The position numbers and the translations under genes were made by a program. A model generated the notes under the pieces. That model worked only from the letters and a program-made list of their open reading frames with translations, searched no databases and was not told the DNA's origin. Source: Eutypella sp. D-1 (lineage: Eukaryota; Ascomycota; Sordariomycetes; Xylariales; Diatrypaceae). From it: 64,000 bases of DNA. The DNA is taken from the NCBI GenBank assembly GCA_023313575.1, contig JAJTTP010000005.1, positions 2,930,976 through 2,994,975 of the forward strand, given 5' to 3'. This document shows positions 35,112-49,718 of this stretch, in pieces. Positions within the stretch are counted from its first letter, which is position 1. Each line of letters begins with the position of its first letter.

Positions 35112-38100
35112 TAATCTTTCTTTTTTTAAAGCTTTTATCCTTAAAACTTATTATTATTATTCCTTTTTTACCGTAAATATTTCTTTTATTTTATTTTATA
35201 TCCTTTTTATTATATCTAATCGTATTAATAAATCGACTTTTAAACGCATAACCTTTTTATTTTAACGTAAAGCTTTTTAACACGATTCCTTTTTTACGAT
35301 AATTTTATTATCCGATCCGGTTAATATAATACTTTATTTTTATTATAAACGCTATCGATTAAAATATAAAGTTTTTAACTCGGATTTTTTTATTACTTAT
35401 TATATATTTGTTATAACCGAAATTAATACGACGTATCTGGGCTTAATCCGGAGCAATTATAAAAAGTTATATTTTAATATCGCAAATTAAAATTAAAGTT
35501 AAAAGTTACGGGAAAAAAAGCCGAAAAAGTAATTTTTAAAATAAACGTAAAACTTCGCCGTTTACGTCGTTAAAAGCATATATAATACGAGAAGATAATA
35601 AAAGCGGTTTTTTATAATATCGATAATTTATAAAAGTTAAAAAAATTAAAAACGGAAAAGTATCGAACGTAAAATATATATTTTATAAGGTTTATTAAAA
35701 CGTTTATAAATTCTAAAGTTATTTCGGAATTTAATTAATTTAAAATAAATATATCGGGTAATTTTAATTAAAATACTATTTATATTAACGTTTCCGTTAA
35801 TATTAATAAGTTTTTATATATTTTCGAAGTTATTATATCTTTTTTATTTTATCTCGTACTCGATTTATCCGTTTTTTATCCGTCTTTTTAAAAAAAAAGT
35901 TTTATTTCGTACTTATTATTTTTTATTTCGACGTCGTTTTATTTTATTTTTATAACGTCGATATTTATAGCATTTTTAAATAGAAAAACATAAAAGATTA
36001 AATAAATTTTAACTTTTAATAATAAATCTAGTTTATAATCATTTTTAAATATTTCTTTAATAATTAAATATAATCCGATATACTTATAATTAAAATGTTT
36101 ATTAAATTATTTCGTAATATTTTTTATAATTAAATAAATTATATCTTTTTCCGAAAAAGTAAATCCTTTTAACCTTTTTTAATTATAATATTTATTTATT
36201 CGGTATCGTATGAATTTAAATTTTATTTTTATTTTTTTATATAATTATTTAAATTATTCCGATATTAATATAACTTTAATATTATCTGGTTTTTTTTTAT
36301 TAACATCTCGATAAACGTTTAAAATAAATCCGAAATTAACGTTAATAAATATTATCCGTATACTTTTATAATAAGCTATATTATAAATTAATTATATAAT
36401 AAATAATTACTTAACTTAATCGTTTTATTTATAATTAATATATTATCGAAAATAAGTTTTTAATATTTAATTAATTCGTTTTATTTATCCGTTTATTTAA
36501 AGTTTAAAAACGGTCGTAAATTTAAAGTTTAGCCTTAACTTTATTATAAAGCTTTATTAAAATTTTAATATCAATATTATTTTTTTATCGGAAATAATTT
36601 CGAATATAAAGCTATATGTTATTATAATATATCGTAAAAAAATATATACTATTTATTTTGCGTCGGTATTTTTATTATATAAAATAAAATAAAAAAACTT
36701 TATAAATCGGTTAACGATTACAAAAATGCTATTATAACCGTTACGTATTCCCGGAGTTTTTAATATTCATAATTTAATAATAAAGTCGAATATAATAAAT
36801 TTTTATAATTATTTATTTATTAATAATAGTTATAATTTTCCGTAAAGTTTATATCGTTTTATTTTAATTTTCCGCATATATTATACCGTTATCGTATTTA
36901 TCATATTACCGATTTTATTTTATTAAATATATAAATCCGTTATAATCTTTTAAATATCCGTATAAAAGATATTTATAAATCTCCCGTATTAATTGTTTTT
37001 ACAGTTTTAATAATATTTATAATTTTTTTTATTTATTTTTCCTTTAATAAATCGTTAATATATTATTCGATTTATTTATATAAACTATCTCGAATAATTT
37101 TAATAACAGCAATTTATTATTATTTCAAATATTTTTTTAACGTTTATCGGAATATTATATATTTTATTAATATATATTTATTTTTTATAATAAGCTGCTT
37201 ATTAATAACGTTTATTTATCCGTTTTTTAATCGTTTTTTATAAATAATAATATAATTAAATTCCGTAAAATACTTAATATATCGTAATTATTTTCCGTTA
37301 AAGATTTAAATAATAAAAAAGTATATAATAATTTTATAATCGGTATAAACCTTAATTTAATATATATTTTTTATAAAGTAATATTTAAATTATTTAAATA
37401 CGTTAACGATAATAAAAAATTCCTTATCGTAAATAAAATAATTAAATTCGGCTTTACTAAATTTATAAAAATAAAATACCATAAAGTATAGCTTTTTTTT
37501 CTATTTCGTTACTTAATTTATACTTCGAAAACATAATCCGAAATATCGGTTTTTAACTTAATAAATTTCTTAAAATCGTATATAATATATACTAATTTAT
37601 TAATAATAATTTCTTTTAACTTTTTAAAAATTTCGTTTATTTTATTAATTTATATAAATCGTTTATTTTTTTTATTAATTTTATAAAAGGTATTATAATA
37701 TATTTAAATCGTTATATAAACTTCCGATAATAATTTATTAAATTAAAAAAGCTTATATTTCTTTTATACTAATAAATATTTGTTTATTTTTAATAATCCT
37801 AATTTTCTTAAGGTTTATTTTAATATATTCGGGGGTAATAATATATTTAAAAAGATTTATTTCTTATATATAAAATATATTCGTTTCGGGTTTTATTAAT
37901 AAATTAACGTTTTATAATAATTATAATACTGTATATATATATTTTTCGTGTTATTGTTTTAAATCTAAATAAATTAAAATATCGTTAAAATAATAAATAA
38001 TAAGAATATCGAAATACTTTCGTAAAACGTAATTAATTATATATTAAAATAATATTAATACGTTAATTAATTTAAAACGCATAATTAAATACCTAAATAA

Positions 38101-40916
38101 ACCGGATTTTATTTTAAAAACTATTTTTTATTTATTTTTAAATTTAAATTTAATATAATAATACCCGTTTTTAAACTTTAAAGTAATAAACTATTTAGCT
38201 TTATATGAAGGTTTTTTATTTTAATAATAAATAATAGCAGTATTCGGTTTTTTATAATAATTGCGTTTAATTATCGGTAATCGATTATTAATTATAATTT
38301 ACCGGTTGTTTTTAATATAAATATAATTAAATACCCGGTTAATAATTTTAATCGTTAAATATATCCTTTTATTAACTTTTTTTAAAATATTCCCGTAACT
38401 TTTTAAATTTAATTTCGTTAAAGTTATAAATTTTATAAAATTGTAACGTTTTTTTTATTAAAATAATCTCGTAATTTTATTTATTATATTATAATAATCC
38501 TTTTTTAGATTTTTCGCGAAACATTTTGTCGTATTTATAATATTATAATAACACGTTATATATTTATAATAATATGGTCGTTTTTGTAAAAGAAATGTTA
38601 TTAAAAAAACGGAATCCTTATCGGATAAATGCAATAATTTATTTAATCCTTTTTTTATATTTTTTTTTAATTCGTTATAGTTTCTTTAATAAAGTTTTTA
38701 TTATATCTTTATACCCGTATTTATTATCCGTTAAATATTAAAATCTTTTTTTTAAGTTATTATCGGTTTTTAAAAAATAAGGAAATATTATTTAACTAGT
38801 TTTTTAATTAATCGATAAATTATATTAATATAGCTATAATTACTTAAGGATTATATTATATCTTTTTAAAAACATAATATCGAAAATAACGTTTTATTTT
38901 ATTTTTTCGATATATACGTTAAATTAATCGGTTTTTTATGATACTTTTTTTTCGTCATATTAAAAAGCATAACCTTCGGCTTTTAATATATTATAAAAAT
39001 ATTAATTCTTTTTATAATAATTATAACTTATTATATAAATTTAAAATTATATAATTACTTTCGGCTTTACTATTTATTATAACGGTATACCAGTTATTTT
39101 TAACCTTTATTCGTATTATAATATATCCGTATCGTTTTTAAGCTTTTAAAATAATTTATAAATATTATTTTATATTTTTAAGCCGAATAATACCGTTTTA
39201 TAACCTTAATATAAACGGTTTTACTATTTTAAATTTTCGTCGTAAATTTATACGGTATTATATAAATCGTCGTAAAGTTTTTTATCGTTAAATCTTTCGT
39301 GCGGTTATTTCTTTACTATTAATTCGGTTTAAAAACTTTATAAATTAATTTTATTAAACGTTATTTTTTTAATAAATCCTCGAAAGTTTATAAATCGGTA
39401 TTTAACAATTTATCTTTTTAATATTAAATCTTATGTTTTTATTATTTAATTTTATTCCGGATTTTTATAACTTTGAATAATTAATACGTATATTTATTAT
39501 AATAATATATTTTATATCTTTTTAAATAAAACATCCTTTCCGGCTATTCCTATTTATACGGTACGCGGTTAATATATCGTATAATTTCTTTATATTATTG
39601 TCGGTCAGTTTCGTGTTTTTTTTATTATAAAAAATCGAATCTTTTTTTAACCATTTATTTAATTCGGTTAATAATACCGATTTTTCGTTTTTCGTATTAA
39701 TAATATTCGTATTTTCGGTGATTAATAAAATGTTTTAAAAAATATAATATCTTAATTTAAATTTTTTAGCTAATAAATTCGTCCTAATTATAAAATAATT
39801 ATAAATAAATTTTAAATCGTTATTTTTTAAAGCGTTATAAAAATCGTTTAATATATATACCGTATATTTCCTATAATTTATAATTACGTTATTCCTTAAA
39901 TTAATCGTTTAATTAGTTTATAATTTCTTTTTTAAAATAAATTTCCGCGAAAGTTTTTTTTTTATCGCTATTAAAATTTTCGTCCGTTCATTGTTACCGT
40001 TATTATTTTATTACAGCTTAAGTTAATTATTTAACTTCTTATAATTTTTATTAATAAATATTATTATCAAAATGTATTCGTCAAATTATCCCGAATATTT
40101 TTTTTTCGGTTAAAAGTTATCTTTTTTTTAATATAAATTTTTAATTTTTATTTTATTTAAATCTTTTAAATATTTTTTAAAATCTCTTATTTTACCGTAA
40201 TTATAACATTTAATATATCGTTTATTTTTCTATATTATCGAGTTATATAAATTTTAATACCGTTCCGTAAAATATATTAATAAGTTTTTAATCCGGGTTT
40301 TTATTATTTTAATATCTTTTAAATTTTTTAAATATATAATATCCTTTTTTAATTATCGTTTTTTAAATTATTTATTATCGATTTTAATTATTAAAGTAAT
40401 AAATTTATCGAAAGCATTTAATTTATTTTACGTAATAATTTCGTCCTTAATTAAATTTTTAAATCTTTAATAAAATATATCGATAAAAAGTTTATCGTCG
40501 GCTTAATTTATTTTAACGGTAAAGTATTTAAATTACGCGGCGTACGTATAAACTGCTTTTTTTTATTTAAAACTTAAAGGTTATTATATAACGGCTCGGG
40601 CTTTATCCGGGTTTTTATAATTAGTTTTTCTTTTTTATAAAATCTTCGTACTTTTCGAAAAAATGTTTAAGTTTTATAATTTTTTTTTTTGCTATTTTTA
40701 TGAAAGTATTTAAAAAAAGTTTAAACCATTAAGTTATTCCTTTAATAAAGTATAAAATAATATTAAAAATTTTATCGGTTTCCGTAATTAGCATATAACG
40801 TTATTAATATAAATAAGTTACGGCTATAATAAAAAAAGGTTATACGGGGGTAATGTTATTATAAGGTTTAAATTTTTTAAGTTTAAATTTAACGGGCGTA
40901 ATTTTTACGGCTACGG

Positions 40917-41675
40917 TTATTATTTACTCGCCTAATACCCCGACTCCGGCGGCACTATGACCTTGACACAGTTTAAACGTACTATAAAAAAAAGGCGTAA
41001 ACTCCTTTTTACCGAATGGTAGCTTCGAAACACCCCCCCGTTATATATACGATAAAACCTTTTATGCGAAAGATTTTCCCCTAAGCTTTCCCTTTTACGT
41101 TTAATACTGTACCACCTTTTTATAAAATAATCGGGCTATAATAACTTTACCGAGTACTATTAATGCTTTAAGCATAATATGCTTTATTTTTACCGGTATA
41201 AAAAAAAAAGGACCGCCGGTTACGTATTCGATTCCGATATTACGAGGGGTGCTTTTCGTTTTTTGGCCCAGCCCGGCCACGAAACGATTTAATTCTTTAG
41301 CTATAAAGGCTATCTCGCCTTTTTAGCCCTTTTCGATAAAGCTAGGCTTTATTCGACGTCGGGTTAAAAAAAGCGCGTAATAAAATACGGTAAGTTTTAA
41401 ATTACTTACGGGTAACGGAGGATTCGGAAATAAGTAATAAGGCTTTAGCCGAAGGATAGCTATAAGAAAATAAATAAATAAAAGATTTTTTATGTTAACC
41501 GTAACACGTTAATACGGCCCCCGGGCTTACTTTAGCCGTTTTATATATTATATAATGTCGGCATTTAACTAATTAAGTATAACCCTGCTTATAAGCTTAT
41601 ATATAAATAGCCTTAAATAATATGGTCTACCCGGACGTAAAATATATTATTATTATTAAAATTATTATTTACTCG
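40917..41675 (+). mobile_element. 5'-truncated LINE inserted in the LTR element
   Basis: The body at 40,931-41,661 matches the last 0.73 kb of the LINE (for example ACTCCGGCGGCAC, then GGTCTACCCGGACGT near the end). The 14-bp duplication TTATTATTTACTCG lies at 40,917-40,930 and 41,662-41,675, identical on both sides. The first 300 bp keep several CpA/TpG pairs (GACCTTGACACAG), so this copy is less mutated than its host. Confidence 0.88.
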
Positions 41676-41794
41676 ATTCGTTCGATTCGTTTTAATAAAA
41701 AGCTAATAATTTATTAAAAGTTTTAATTTAATAAAAATATAATTATCGGATATTACTTAAAGCTAATAATATTACTAAATAAAAACTTATAACA

Positions 41795-42222
41795 TATAAC
41801 GGTCGGTTTATTTTTAACTTATAATTTAAATAAAAGTTTATATTAATAAGAATATTAAAAGATTTAAATAATAAATAATTACGTTTAATAATAATACAAA
41901 AAAGGCCGTTTTAAATAATTAAGTTATATTATAAATTAACAAGCTTAAAAACTATTTAAAAAGAAAGTAATAAATATAATTATATATTATTTATGTCCTT
42001 TATTCTTAATACCGGAATATAATATTAAATATTAAATCGATAAAATAATTAAGCTATCTAAGGTATTTAGGATTATTAAGATAACTAGGCTATCCAGGTT
42101 ATCCTTTTTATTACGTAACCTAAATATGGCTTATCTTATCGTGGCTATCCCTTTTAATGCCATGGTTAGGGATTATTTATGCTAATCTTATTTAGGCCTA
42201 ATAACCTAGCCAGGTTATAATA
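41795..42222 (-). repeat. 5' LTR (right copy), 428 bp
   Basis: This is the partner of 34,684-35,111. It begins TATAACGGTCGG and ends GGTTATAATA. The last 150 bp keep more CpA/TpG (CTAGCCAGGTTAT) than the left copy, so the two LTRs were mutated unequally. Confidence 0.9.
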
Positions 42223-43023
42223 TTTTAAACCGGTTAAGCTTTTAAAAAAAACCCCGAAAATTATATAATACGATTATTATTTACATTTTTACGATAGCCG
42301 TAACTGTAATAAGTTAAAAAGTATAAACATTGTAATTAAAAGGTTTATAAAAATTTAAAAGTATATTAAGCTTATTTTAAATATTTTTATTAACCTATTT
42401 TATTTTACCCGTTTTATAAAACAAAATAAGCAAATTATTAAATTTATTTACGTTTATCTTTTTTTTATTAAGCAGTTAAGTAAGTAATAATATTTAAAAA
42501 TGGTATAAGTAATAACGGCAGTAAGTAAAAACATTAACGTTATAGTTATTAATATTAATATTTCGGTAAAAGATTAAAATTTAGCGGCCTAACGCGTTTA
42601 AAGTTTTTTTAAAACACCGATAAAAATATTTAAAAAATTAAAGGTAATAATTATTACTTTAATACCGGGTTTATAAACATTTTAACTTTAAATTTAAACT
42701 TAAATATTAACGCTTTTTTATTTATTTTAAAATAAAGAAATAAAAGGTATAAAAAAACGGTAAGCGAAAAGATTTTTATTATAAATGCTTTTATAAAATT
42801 AATAAATATTAACCAGGTTTATATAAACGATATTAATAACTTTTACCGTTTTACGGTATAAAAACATAAAAATATTAATGCCGAATTAAAACCTTTTTAC
42901 CGGGTTAATAAGTACGTAATAAATAAAGGGATATTTTTTTTTAAAGATTTTAAAAAACGATAATACCCGATGGGATTTAACGCCGATAACGATAAATACG
43001 ATAAATTAGTTATTAATACCGGT

Positions 43024-46000
43024 GATAATAATGATGATGATATATTTTACGTCCGGGTGGACCATATTATCTAAGGTTATCTATTTACGAGCCTATATAT
43101 AAGGTTATATTTAAGGTAATTAGGTGCCGATATTATGTAATATATAAGACGGCTGGAATAAATTTAACCTGTTTTAAAGGCCGTCCGGACCGTATTAACG
43201 TATTACGGTTAATATAAGGAATTTTCCGTTAACTATTTATTTATAACTATCCTTTTTTAAAGCCTTATTATTTCTAAATCTTTTACGTTATATTTTGGCT
43301 ATTTTACCCGTTATTTATTATAGATAATTTTAAAACTTACCGTATTTTATTACGCGCCTTTTTTAACCCGTCGAATAAGGCCTGGCTTTATCGAAAAAGG
43401 CGGAAAAAACGATATGGCTTTTATAATTAAAAAGTTAGCTCGTTTTATGGCCGGGTTAGGTTAAAAAGCGAAAAGTACCTTTTATAATATCGTAATCGAA
43501 AACGTAACCGGCAGTTTTTTTTTTTTTATACCGGTAAAAATAAAACGCGTTATGTTTAAAACGTTAATAATATTCGGTAAAATTGTTATAACCCGATCGT
43601 TTTATAAAACAATAGTATAATATTAAACGTAAAAAAAAAAGTTTAAAAGGAGGTTTTTTATATAAAAGGTTTTATCGTGTATATAACGGGGGGGTGTTTC
43701 GAAGCCATTATTTAACGAAAAAAAGTTTATGCTTTTTTTTTATAATATATTTAAAGTAAGTTAAAGTTATAATACCGTCGGAGTTAAGGTATTAAGTAAT
43801 TTTAAGCTTAATTTAAACGTTTACGGCTTTATTATTATTAATATTTTTATGCCTCGGTGTTTATTAAATAAAGGAAATAAATAAGCGTATACGGGAAACC
43901 GTTTCGTAAAAAGTTAAAAAATCGGTTTATAAATTATCGAATAAGTAACCGAATAAGTTTTAAATAATTACCGTATTATCGATATAAAGGTATAAACCGG
44001 TTACCGGGGGGTTAAAGTTATATTATTCTTTTTTTATTTATTATGCCGTTTTATACGCGGTTATTATTTTTTTATTAAAAACTTTTATTTAAATTAAAAG
44101 TTTATAAACGACGTAAAAGGGTTTACGTTTATTATTTTAATAAAACATAAAACCTTAGCTTATACGGTTAATTTTAAAATTATTAAAATAAATAACCAGG
44201 TCCGTTAATAAAAAAAAAGATAATTACTTTTTATACATTTTAATTCTTTCGTTTTTATCGGTAAAAAAAGGTATAAATAATAATAGTTAACGCTTTATTA
44301 AAAAGAACGGGTAAAAATAGGTTAACGTTATATCGGTTAATTATAGGCGTATCGGCCATTTTTTTTAAGGTAAAATAATCGGGTAATTACGGGGTAATTT
44401 TTATTTAATATCCGGAGGCGTACCGAATATTTTATTCTGATTTACGTAAAAAGTATTTTTATTAATAGTATCCCCGATTTTTTATAAAGGATAATAGTGT
44501 AAATAATGCGTTAAACGGGTAACGCGGTTTTAACGGTAATTTTAAATGGTTTATTTAATCTGTTTATAAATAGGCTTATTTTAATATCGGCCGGTTTAAA
44601 TGCGTTTTTAACCGAAAGGCGTTAAAAACTTGGTTATTAAGCTTTTATAACGTATATTACGATTAGCATTATATAAGTTTTAATAACTTTAATAGTTTTA
44701 TTTAAAAAGGACCTATATATGATTTTATTAAAATATTATATATAATTAGTTATACGTAACGTTTTATTATTCCATTTAATAACGTATTTTTTAAAATTAA
44801 GTTATAAATTAAAAAAAACGTTAAATTATCGGATTAAGTTTTTTAAAGTTTCGATTTTAAAAATTCTGTTAATAACTGCTTCGGTTTTAAATATTTTACT
44901 TTTATAAAAATATTTAAGCTTATATTTAACTAAATCGAAAAATAAAACGTTATTTTTTCCTTAATTAAGTACGTTATTTACGTCCGTAATTAATGTTACG
45001 GTTATATGGTAGGTTATAAGGCCGGTACGTAAAATAACGATATTATCCGTATATCCGAACTTGGTATTAAATATCGATTCCTTTCGTAATACCGGCTCGA
45101 TATATAATATAAAAAGGATAAAAGATATGGGGGAATTTTATAATATGTTATAAAATAAAGGGATTAGGTCGATAATAATATTTTTTATACAGATAACGGC
45201 TTACCGATCCGTTATAAAGGAATTTACTTATCGTATAAGTTTTATATCTTATTTTTATTATTTTAGCCGGAAAATAAAAAAGTTACGTAAAATAATATTA
45301 AAAACTTTTAATACGTTTATAGTTAATAACGACGCGATATTTTTACGGGTAAACGTTTATTTAACGTTATAAATTACGTAAATAATTAAATCGATTATTA
45401 ATCTTTTAAGGAAAACGTTAAATTATTACGGGTAAAATATTTTATAACGTAAGGTTTATACCGTTATACGTTTAGCTATTAGTTTTTTTAACTTTTTATT
45501 TAAATATAAAAGTAAAAATATAGGTTTTTAAGATTTAAATTTAATAAAGTTAAATTTATTTATTTTCGGGAGTATAATTATTTCCGTTATTTTAAAAATT
45601 TATAAGTAATAATTATAACGTAAATATGCTTCGTATAATATATATATTATTTTACCGATTATTAATTAAATTAATTATAATAACATAATTATTAGCCCGT
45701 TTTTATTAAATGTTATAAACGGGATACGGATATACGCGTTTTCCGTTTTTATTATTAATACCCGGGGGTTTTATAAAAGGTTAAAATAAGTTTATTAAGT
45801 GCTTTTATAATTAAGCTTATTTTAATTTTATGGTTATAATAATTATTAAGGGTTTATAATATTTTTACCGGCCGTTTATAAAATTAATACTTTATAACGT
45901 AATAAGTTAATTTTTTTTTCCGTATCGGTAATTATTTTATTTTTATTTTTTATTAGTAACGAACGGAAGTTATTTTTAAATTTATATTAGCCGATAATTT

Positions 46001-49000
46001 TAAAAATATTTTTATTATTATTAGTTTTAGTAATAAGTTTATTTTAATGTTATTTTTTAACTTTTTATATTATTTTTTTTTATGCTTTAATTAACGTTGG
46101 CTTTTTTACGTTATTTTTCCGGTATGCCCGTTTTAAACGCGTTATAACTTTTTTATAATTATTAATTTATTAAATAATATCTTATCCGCGGTTATGTTTT
46201 AATTTGCCCGTAATTTTTATAACCCGTTTTAATATTTTTAATAAGGCGTTAATAAATATTTCCGTTTTTATTTTAAATATTGGGTTTATTTAAGAAAAAA
46301 GGTTATTAAGGTTTTATTTTTAATATAAATATACTAGTTAAAAAAAACGTAACCGGGTTTTTTTAAAAAAATTTAATTTAATATATAATAATTTCTTAAA
46401 AGGGCTTACCGGTATTTCGGTTATTATAATATAATAATCGGAGCCGGTATATAAAATATTATTAATTACTGCCGTTATTTATAAAACATTTAATAATATT
46501 AGGTTTAACGTATTACTTATTATATAAATAAAAGTTTTTAAGTTAAAAACGTTAAATAATTATGTTTTTATTTATTTTATTACCTTAATTCCTGGTTTTT
46601 TATAACGGCAATAATTTAGCTGTTACGTTTAATATACCGTATTAAAATTTTTTCCGATATATTATTTATTAAATAACTTTTAATTTTTAAAAAACGTAAA
46701 AAGTAAATAAAGGTTTATTTAATCGATATAAATATTAATTACTTTAACGTTATTAATTTTTATTACGTATATGTTTAAGGAAATAAAAAAACGAAGTTAT
46801 ATAATCTATAAATTAAGGTCTTATTATATATACGTAAATATTTATAATGTTTAAAAGATTTAATTTTCCGTAAAAAAGAAAATGTTATATTTTAAATGGG
46901 TTTTAATTAATTTTTTATTATCGGTTATTTTAATTTATGCTTATGGTTTTTATATTAAAATAACGTCGGTTTTAATTTTGGTTATTATATTTAAAGTAAT
47001 ATTATATATTACCGGTTTTTTACGGACGTTAATTTAAATAATACGAAAGTATTTTTTTTATTTATAAATATCACGCCGTAAATAATAATTTATAATTTTT
47101 ATTAATCCCCGGCTTTTTCCTATTTTATAAACCGTAATAGGTGCGGGTATCGGGGGGTGTTATTAATTCGGATTATAAGTTTATTATATTTATTTTTTTT
47201 AATATTTATTTAATAAAGGTTATTTTCCGTATCCCGGAAATAAATGCGGCCGTATCGGGTTATTAATTTTTATCCCGGCGGAAGGCCGTTTTTACGTTAC
47301 GTTATAAGTTTTTTTTTTATCCGTGCAAAAGTTTCCGGGTTATAATTAAATTTTAAATTTTTTATTTTATCCGGGGAAGCTTTATTTTTATTCCCGAAAT
47401 CCGGTTTAAACTTATAATCGGATTGGCCGGTATTTAAGTAATATTTCTTTTAATCGGCGTTTATCGGGTTATTATTTTCGAAATAAATTAAAAAATAAGA
47501 TTTTAACCGTTATAAAAAAAATTAAGGTTAAGGTTAAAACGTTCGGGGTTTTAAGGTTAAAGTAATAATAATTATTTTAAATCTTTTAAATATTTACGTA
47601 AATGCTTTAAAAACTTTTTATACCCGTTAAGTTATTAGGTTTCGGTTTTTTATTAAAGTATTAATAGTTACGGCCGAGGTTTTTTTTACTATTATTATTT
47701 AAATAACCTTTAAGTATTATCGTTAACTTAATTATTTAATAAATATAAAGTAAACGCAGGTAAATTTAATAATTTGCCCGTTTTTTTTAATAAAACGGGT
47801 AAGCCAGGAAAAGTTATCGTAAATATAAAGGCCATTATAATTAAGGTATTTAAAATAGGTTTAATATATTTTTAAATCGTTATAAACTTTCCGGTTATAC
47901 CGTTTATACTTTTTAAGCCTGTTATAATTATATTTATTATAGAAATTTAAATAACAGCCGTATTATATAATTTTCGGGGTTTTTTTTAAAAAATTTAGCC
48001 GGTTTAAAATCGAAGATTTTAACGCTTTTAATTTTACGAAAAAAAATTATTACTTATTTTTAAAACGGGGATTTTAATACGATATAATTAATTTTATAAA
48101 AATTAATAAATTTTAGGCCAGATTATATAATAATTTCGTGTTAAATAATTTTATCGATTGGTTTTAACCCGTTACCGGTATAAAAAGTTTCGGGTATTTT
48201 TTATAAAATATATAAAAATTATTATTTAAATTTTTCGAAACGTATACCTATTTTATTTACGGTAATAAAATAGTTTTATATATATTAATAAATTATTTCG
48301 TTTTTAACGGTAAACGTTTAGTTTATTTTAATTTTTTATGCCTTTATGATTTCCGTTAAGTTAACGTTTAAAAGTTTTATTATGGTTATCCTAACGTTTA
48401 TTAATTTAAATATTACTTATTTATGGTTATTTTTTAACTTAAAGAAAAGGTAACGGTTTAAGTATTAATTAAGGTTTTCCTTTGTTTAAATTCTTTAATT
48501 AAAGGGGGATAAGGTTATTTTCGTTTTTATTTAATACGTTAGTTATTATTATTGTTTTTAGCGTTATTATGTTTTTTACGACTGGATTAATATATAGTTT
48601 TTTTTTATTAGCCCCGTTATTACCGTTACGTTTATATATGATATATATGGTATTAATTAAGTTAATTAGGTTAAACGAATTAATTTATTATTAATATTAT
48701 TATTAATTAAAGCCCCGGTAAATAATTTTTATCGGGGGGTGTTAATAAAAGGGGTAAAAGGTAAAGCGTATTAAGATTAAATAAAGCCGTTAAGTTTTTA
48801 TATTTTATACTTTTTAATATTAACGGTATTAATATTAATAATATTAGTAATTACGTAACCGGCAAATTTAAAGTTTAAGTTATTCGTAATTTTAGTTATT
48901 ACTTTTTTTACTAATTTACAGGATATTTTTATTTATATTACGTATGTTTTTATATCGTAATCTTTAAGATTAATGTTTAAGTAAGCGGATAAAATAAATA

Positions 49001-49467
49001 ATACGTCGAATTTTATTTTTATCGTTACTTTTTTTTTTTCCCGTAATACGCGGATTAAAGAAAATATAAAATCGTTTAATACGTTTTTTAGGGTTTTTAA
49101 AATAAAAGGAACCGGTTTTAAGGGTTTATTAATTTTATGCCGTTTAAATAAGGTTTTAAGTTTATATATACCCGTGTTTACCTTTTCGTTAAAGGCGGGT
49201 ACGGGCGCGGTTTTTAACGGTATTACTGCCGCGGAAACGGCATTATAAATACGGATAGTTATTTCGGATGTTTTAAAGGCTAAGCGTTTAATGCCTTATT
49301 ACGGGGGAGTTTAAGGTTAAAAAGGCGGCGGTTTTATTATTTTTAATATTTACGGATATACTTAATTTAAAAGTACGAAATAAGTAAAGCTTACGATATA
49401 AGGGTTTTATATATAAGTAAAAATTTTGGTAATAATTAGGGTAAGAAAAGTAAAAAGGAGAAGGATA
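43024..49467 (-). mobile_element. LINE copy C, full length 6,444 bp, inserted in LINE B
   Basis: It is flanked by an exact 14-bp duplication, TTATTAATACCGGT, at 43,010-43,023 and 49,468-49,481. The 3' tail lies at the left (TGATAATAATGATGATGAT, then ATTTTACGTCCGGGTGGACC in plus-strand reading) and the 5' end at the right (GGAGAAGGATA). It defines the element length for the family. The RT motif is mutated to Y-T-D-N (45,042-45,053). An RNase H-type remnant LYLYIDNTV lies near 43,985. Frequent stops are caused by transitions. Confidence 0.9.
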
Positions 49468-49718
49468 TTATTAATACCGGTAAAACCTTTTATTACCCCC
49501 GTCTTTTTCCGATTTTCCGAGAATAGAAATAATTTAGGACGGCGTTAATTAAAACCCTTTTTTTTTATAAATCGTAACTTACGGCGTAATATATACGGAT
49601 AAAAAAAGTATTTACGTATGATTTAAATTAACGATTATAAAGGACCGGTAATATATAATATTACATTAAATACGGTAATTAAAATTAAAGTTAACGTTAT
49701 ATTAATATAAAAATTATA

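Larger units (their letters stand above)
34684..42222 (-). mobile_element. Ty3/gypsy-type LTR retrotransposon, RIP-mutated, inserted in LINE B
   Basis: Two direct 428-bp LTRs bound 6.68 kb of interior. The target duplication is CTTTA at 34,679-34,683 and TTTTA at 42,223-42,227 (one C-to-T change). The uninterrupted target is seen in LINE A (TTTAACTTTAAACCGG near 29,077). On the minus strand a reverse transcriptase remnant reads IIYYFNDILIYLD near 37,967-38,005, with Y-F-N-D at 37,992-37,981 standing for the gypsy Y-L-D-D box, and a polypurine tract (AAAAAAAGAAAGA) abuts the left LTR. Both place transcription right to left. Stops are frequent and the element is dead. No clear primer-binding site remains. 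It carries a truncated LINE at 40,931-41,661. Confidence 0.85.
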
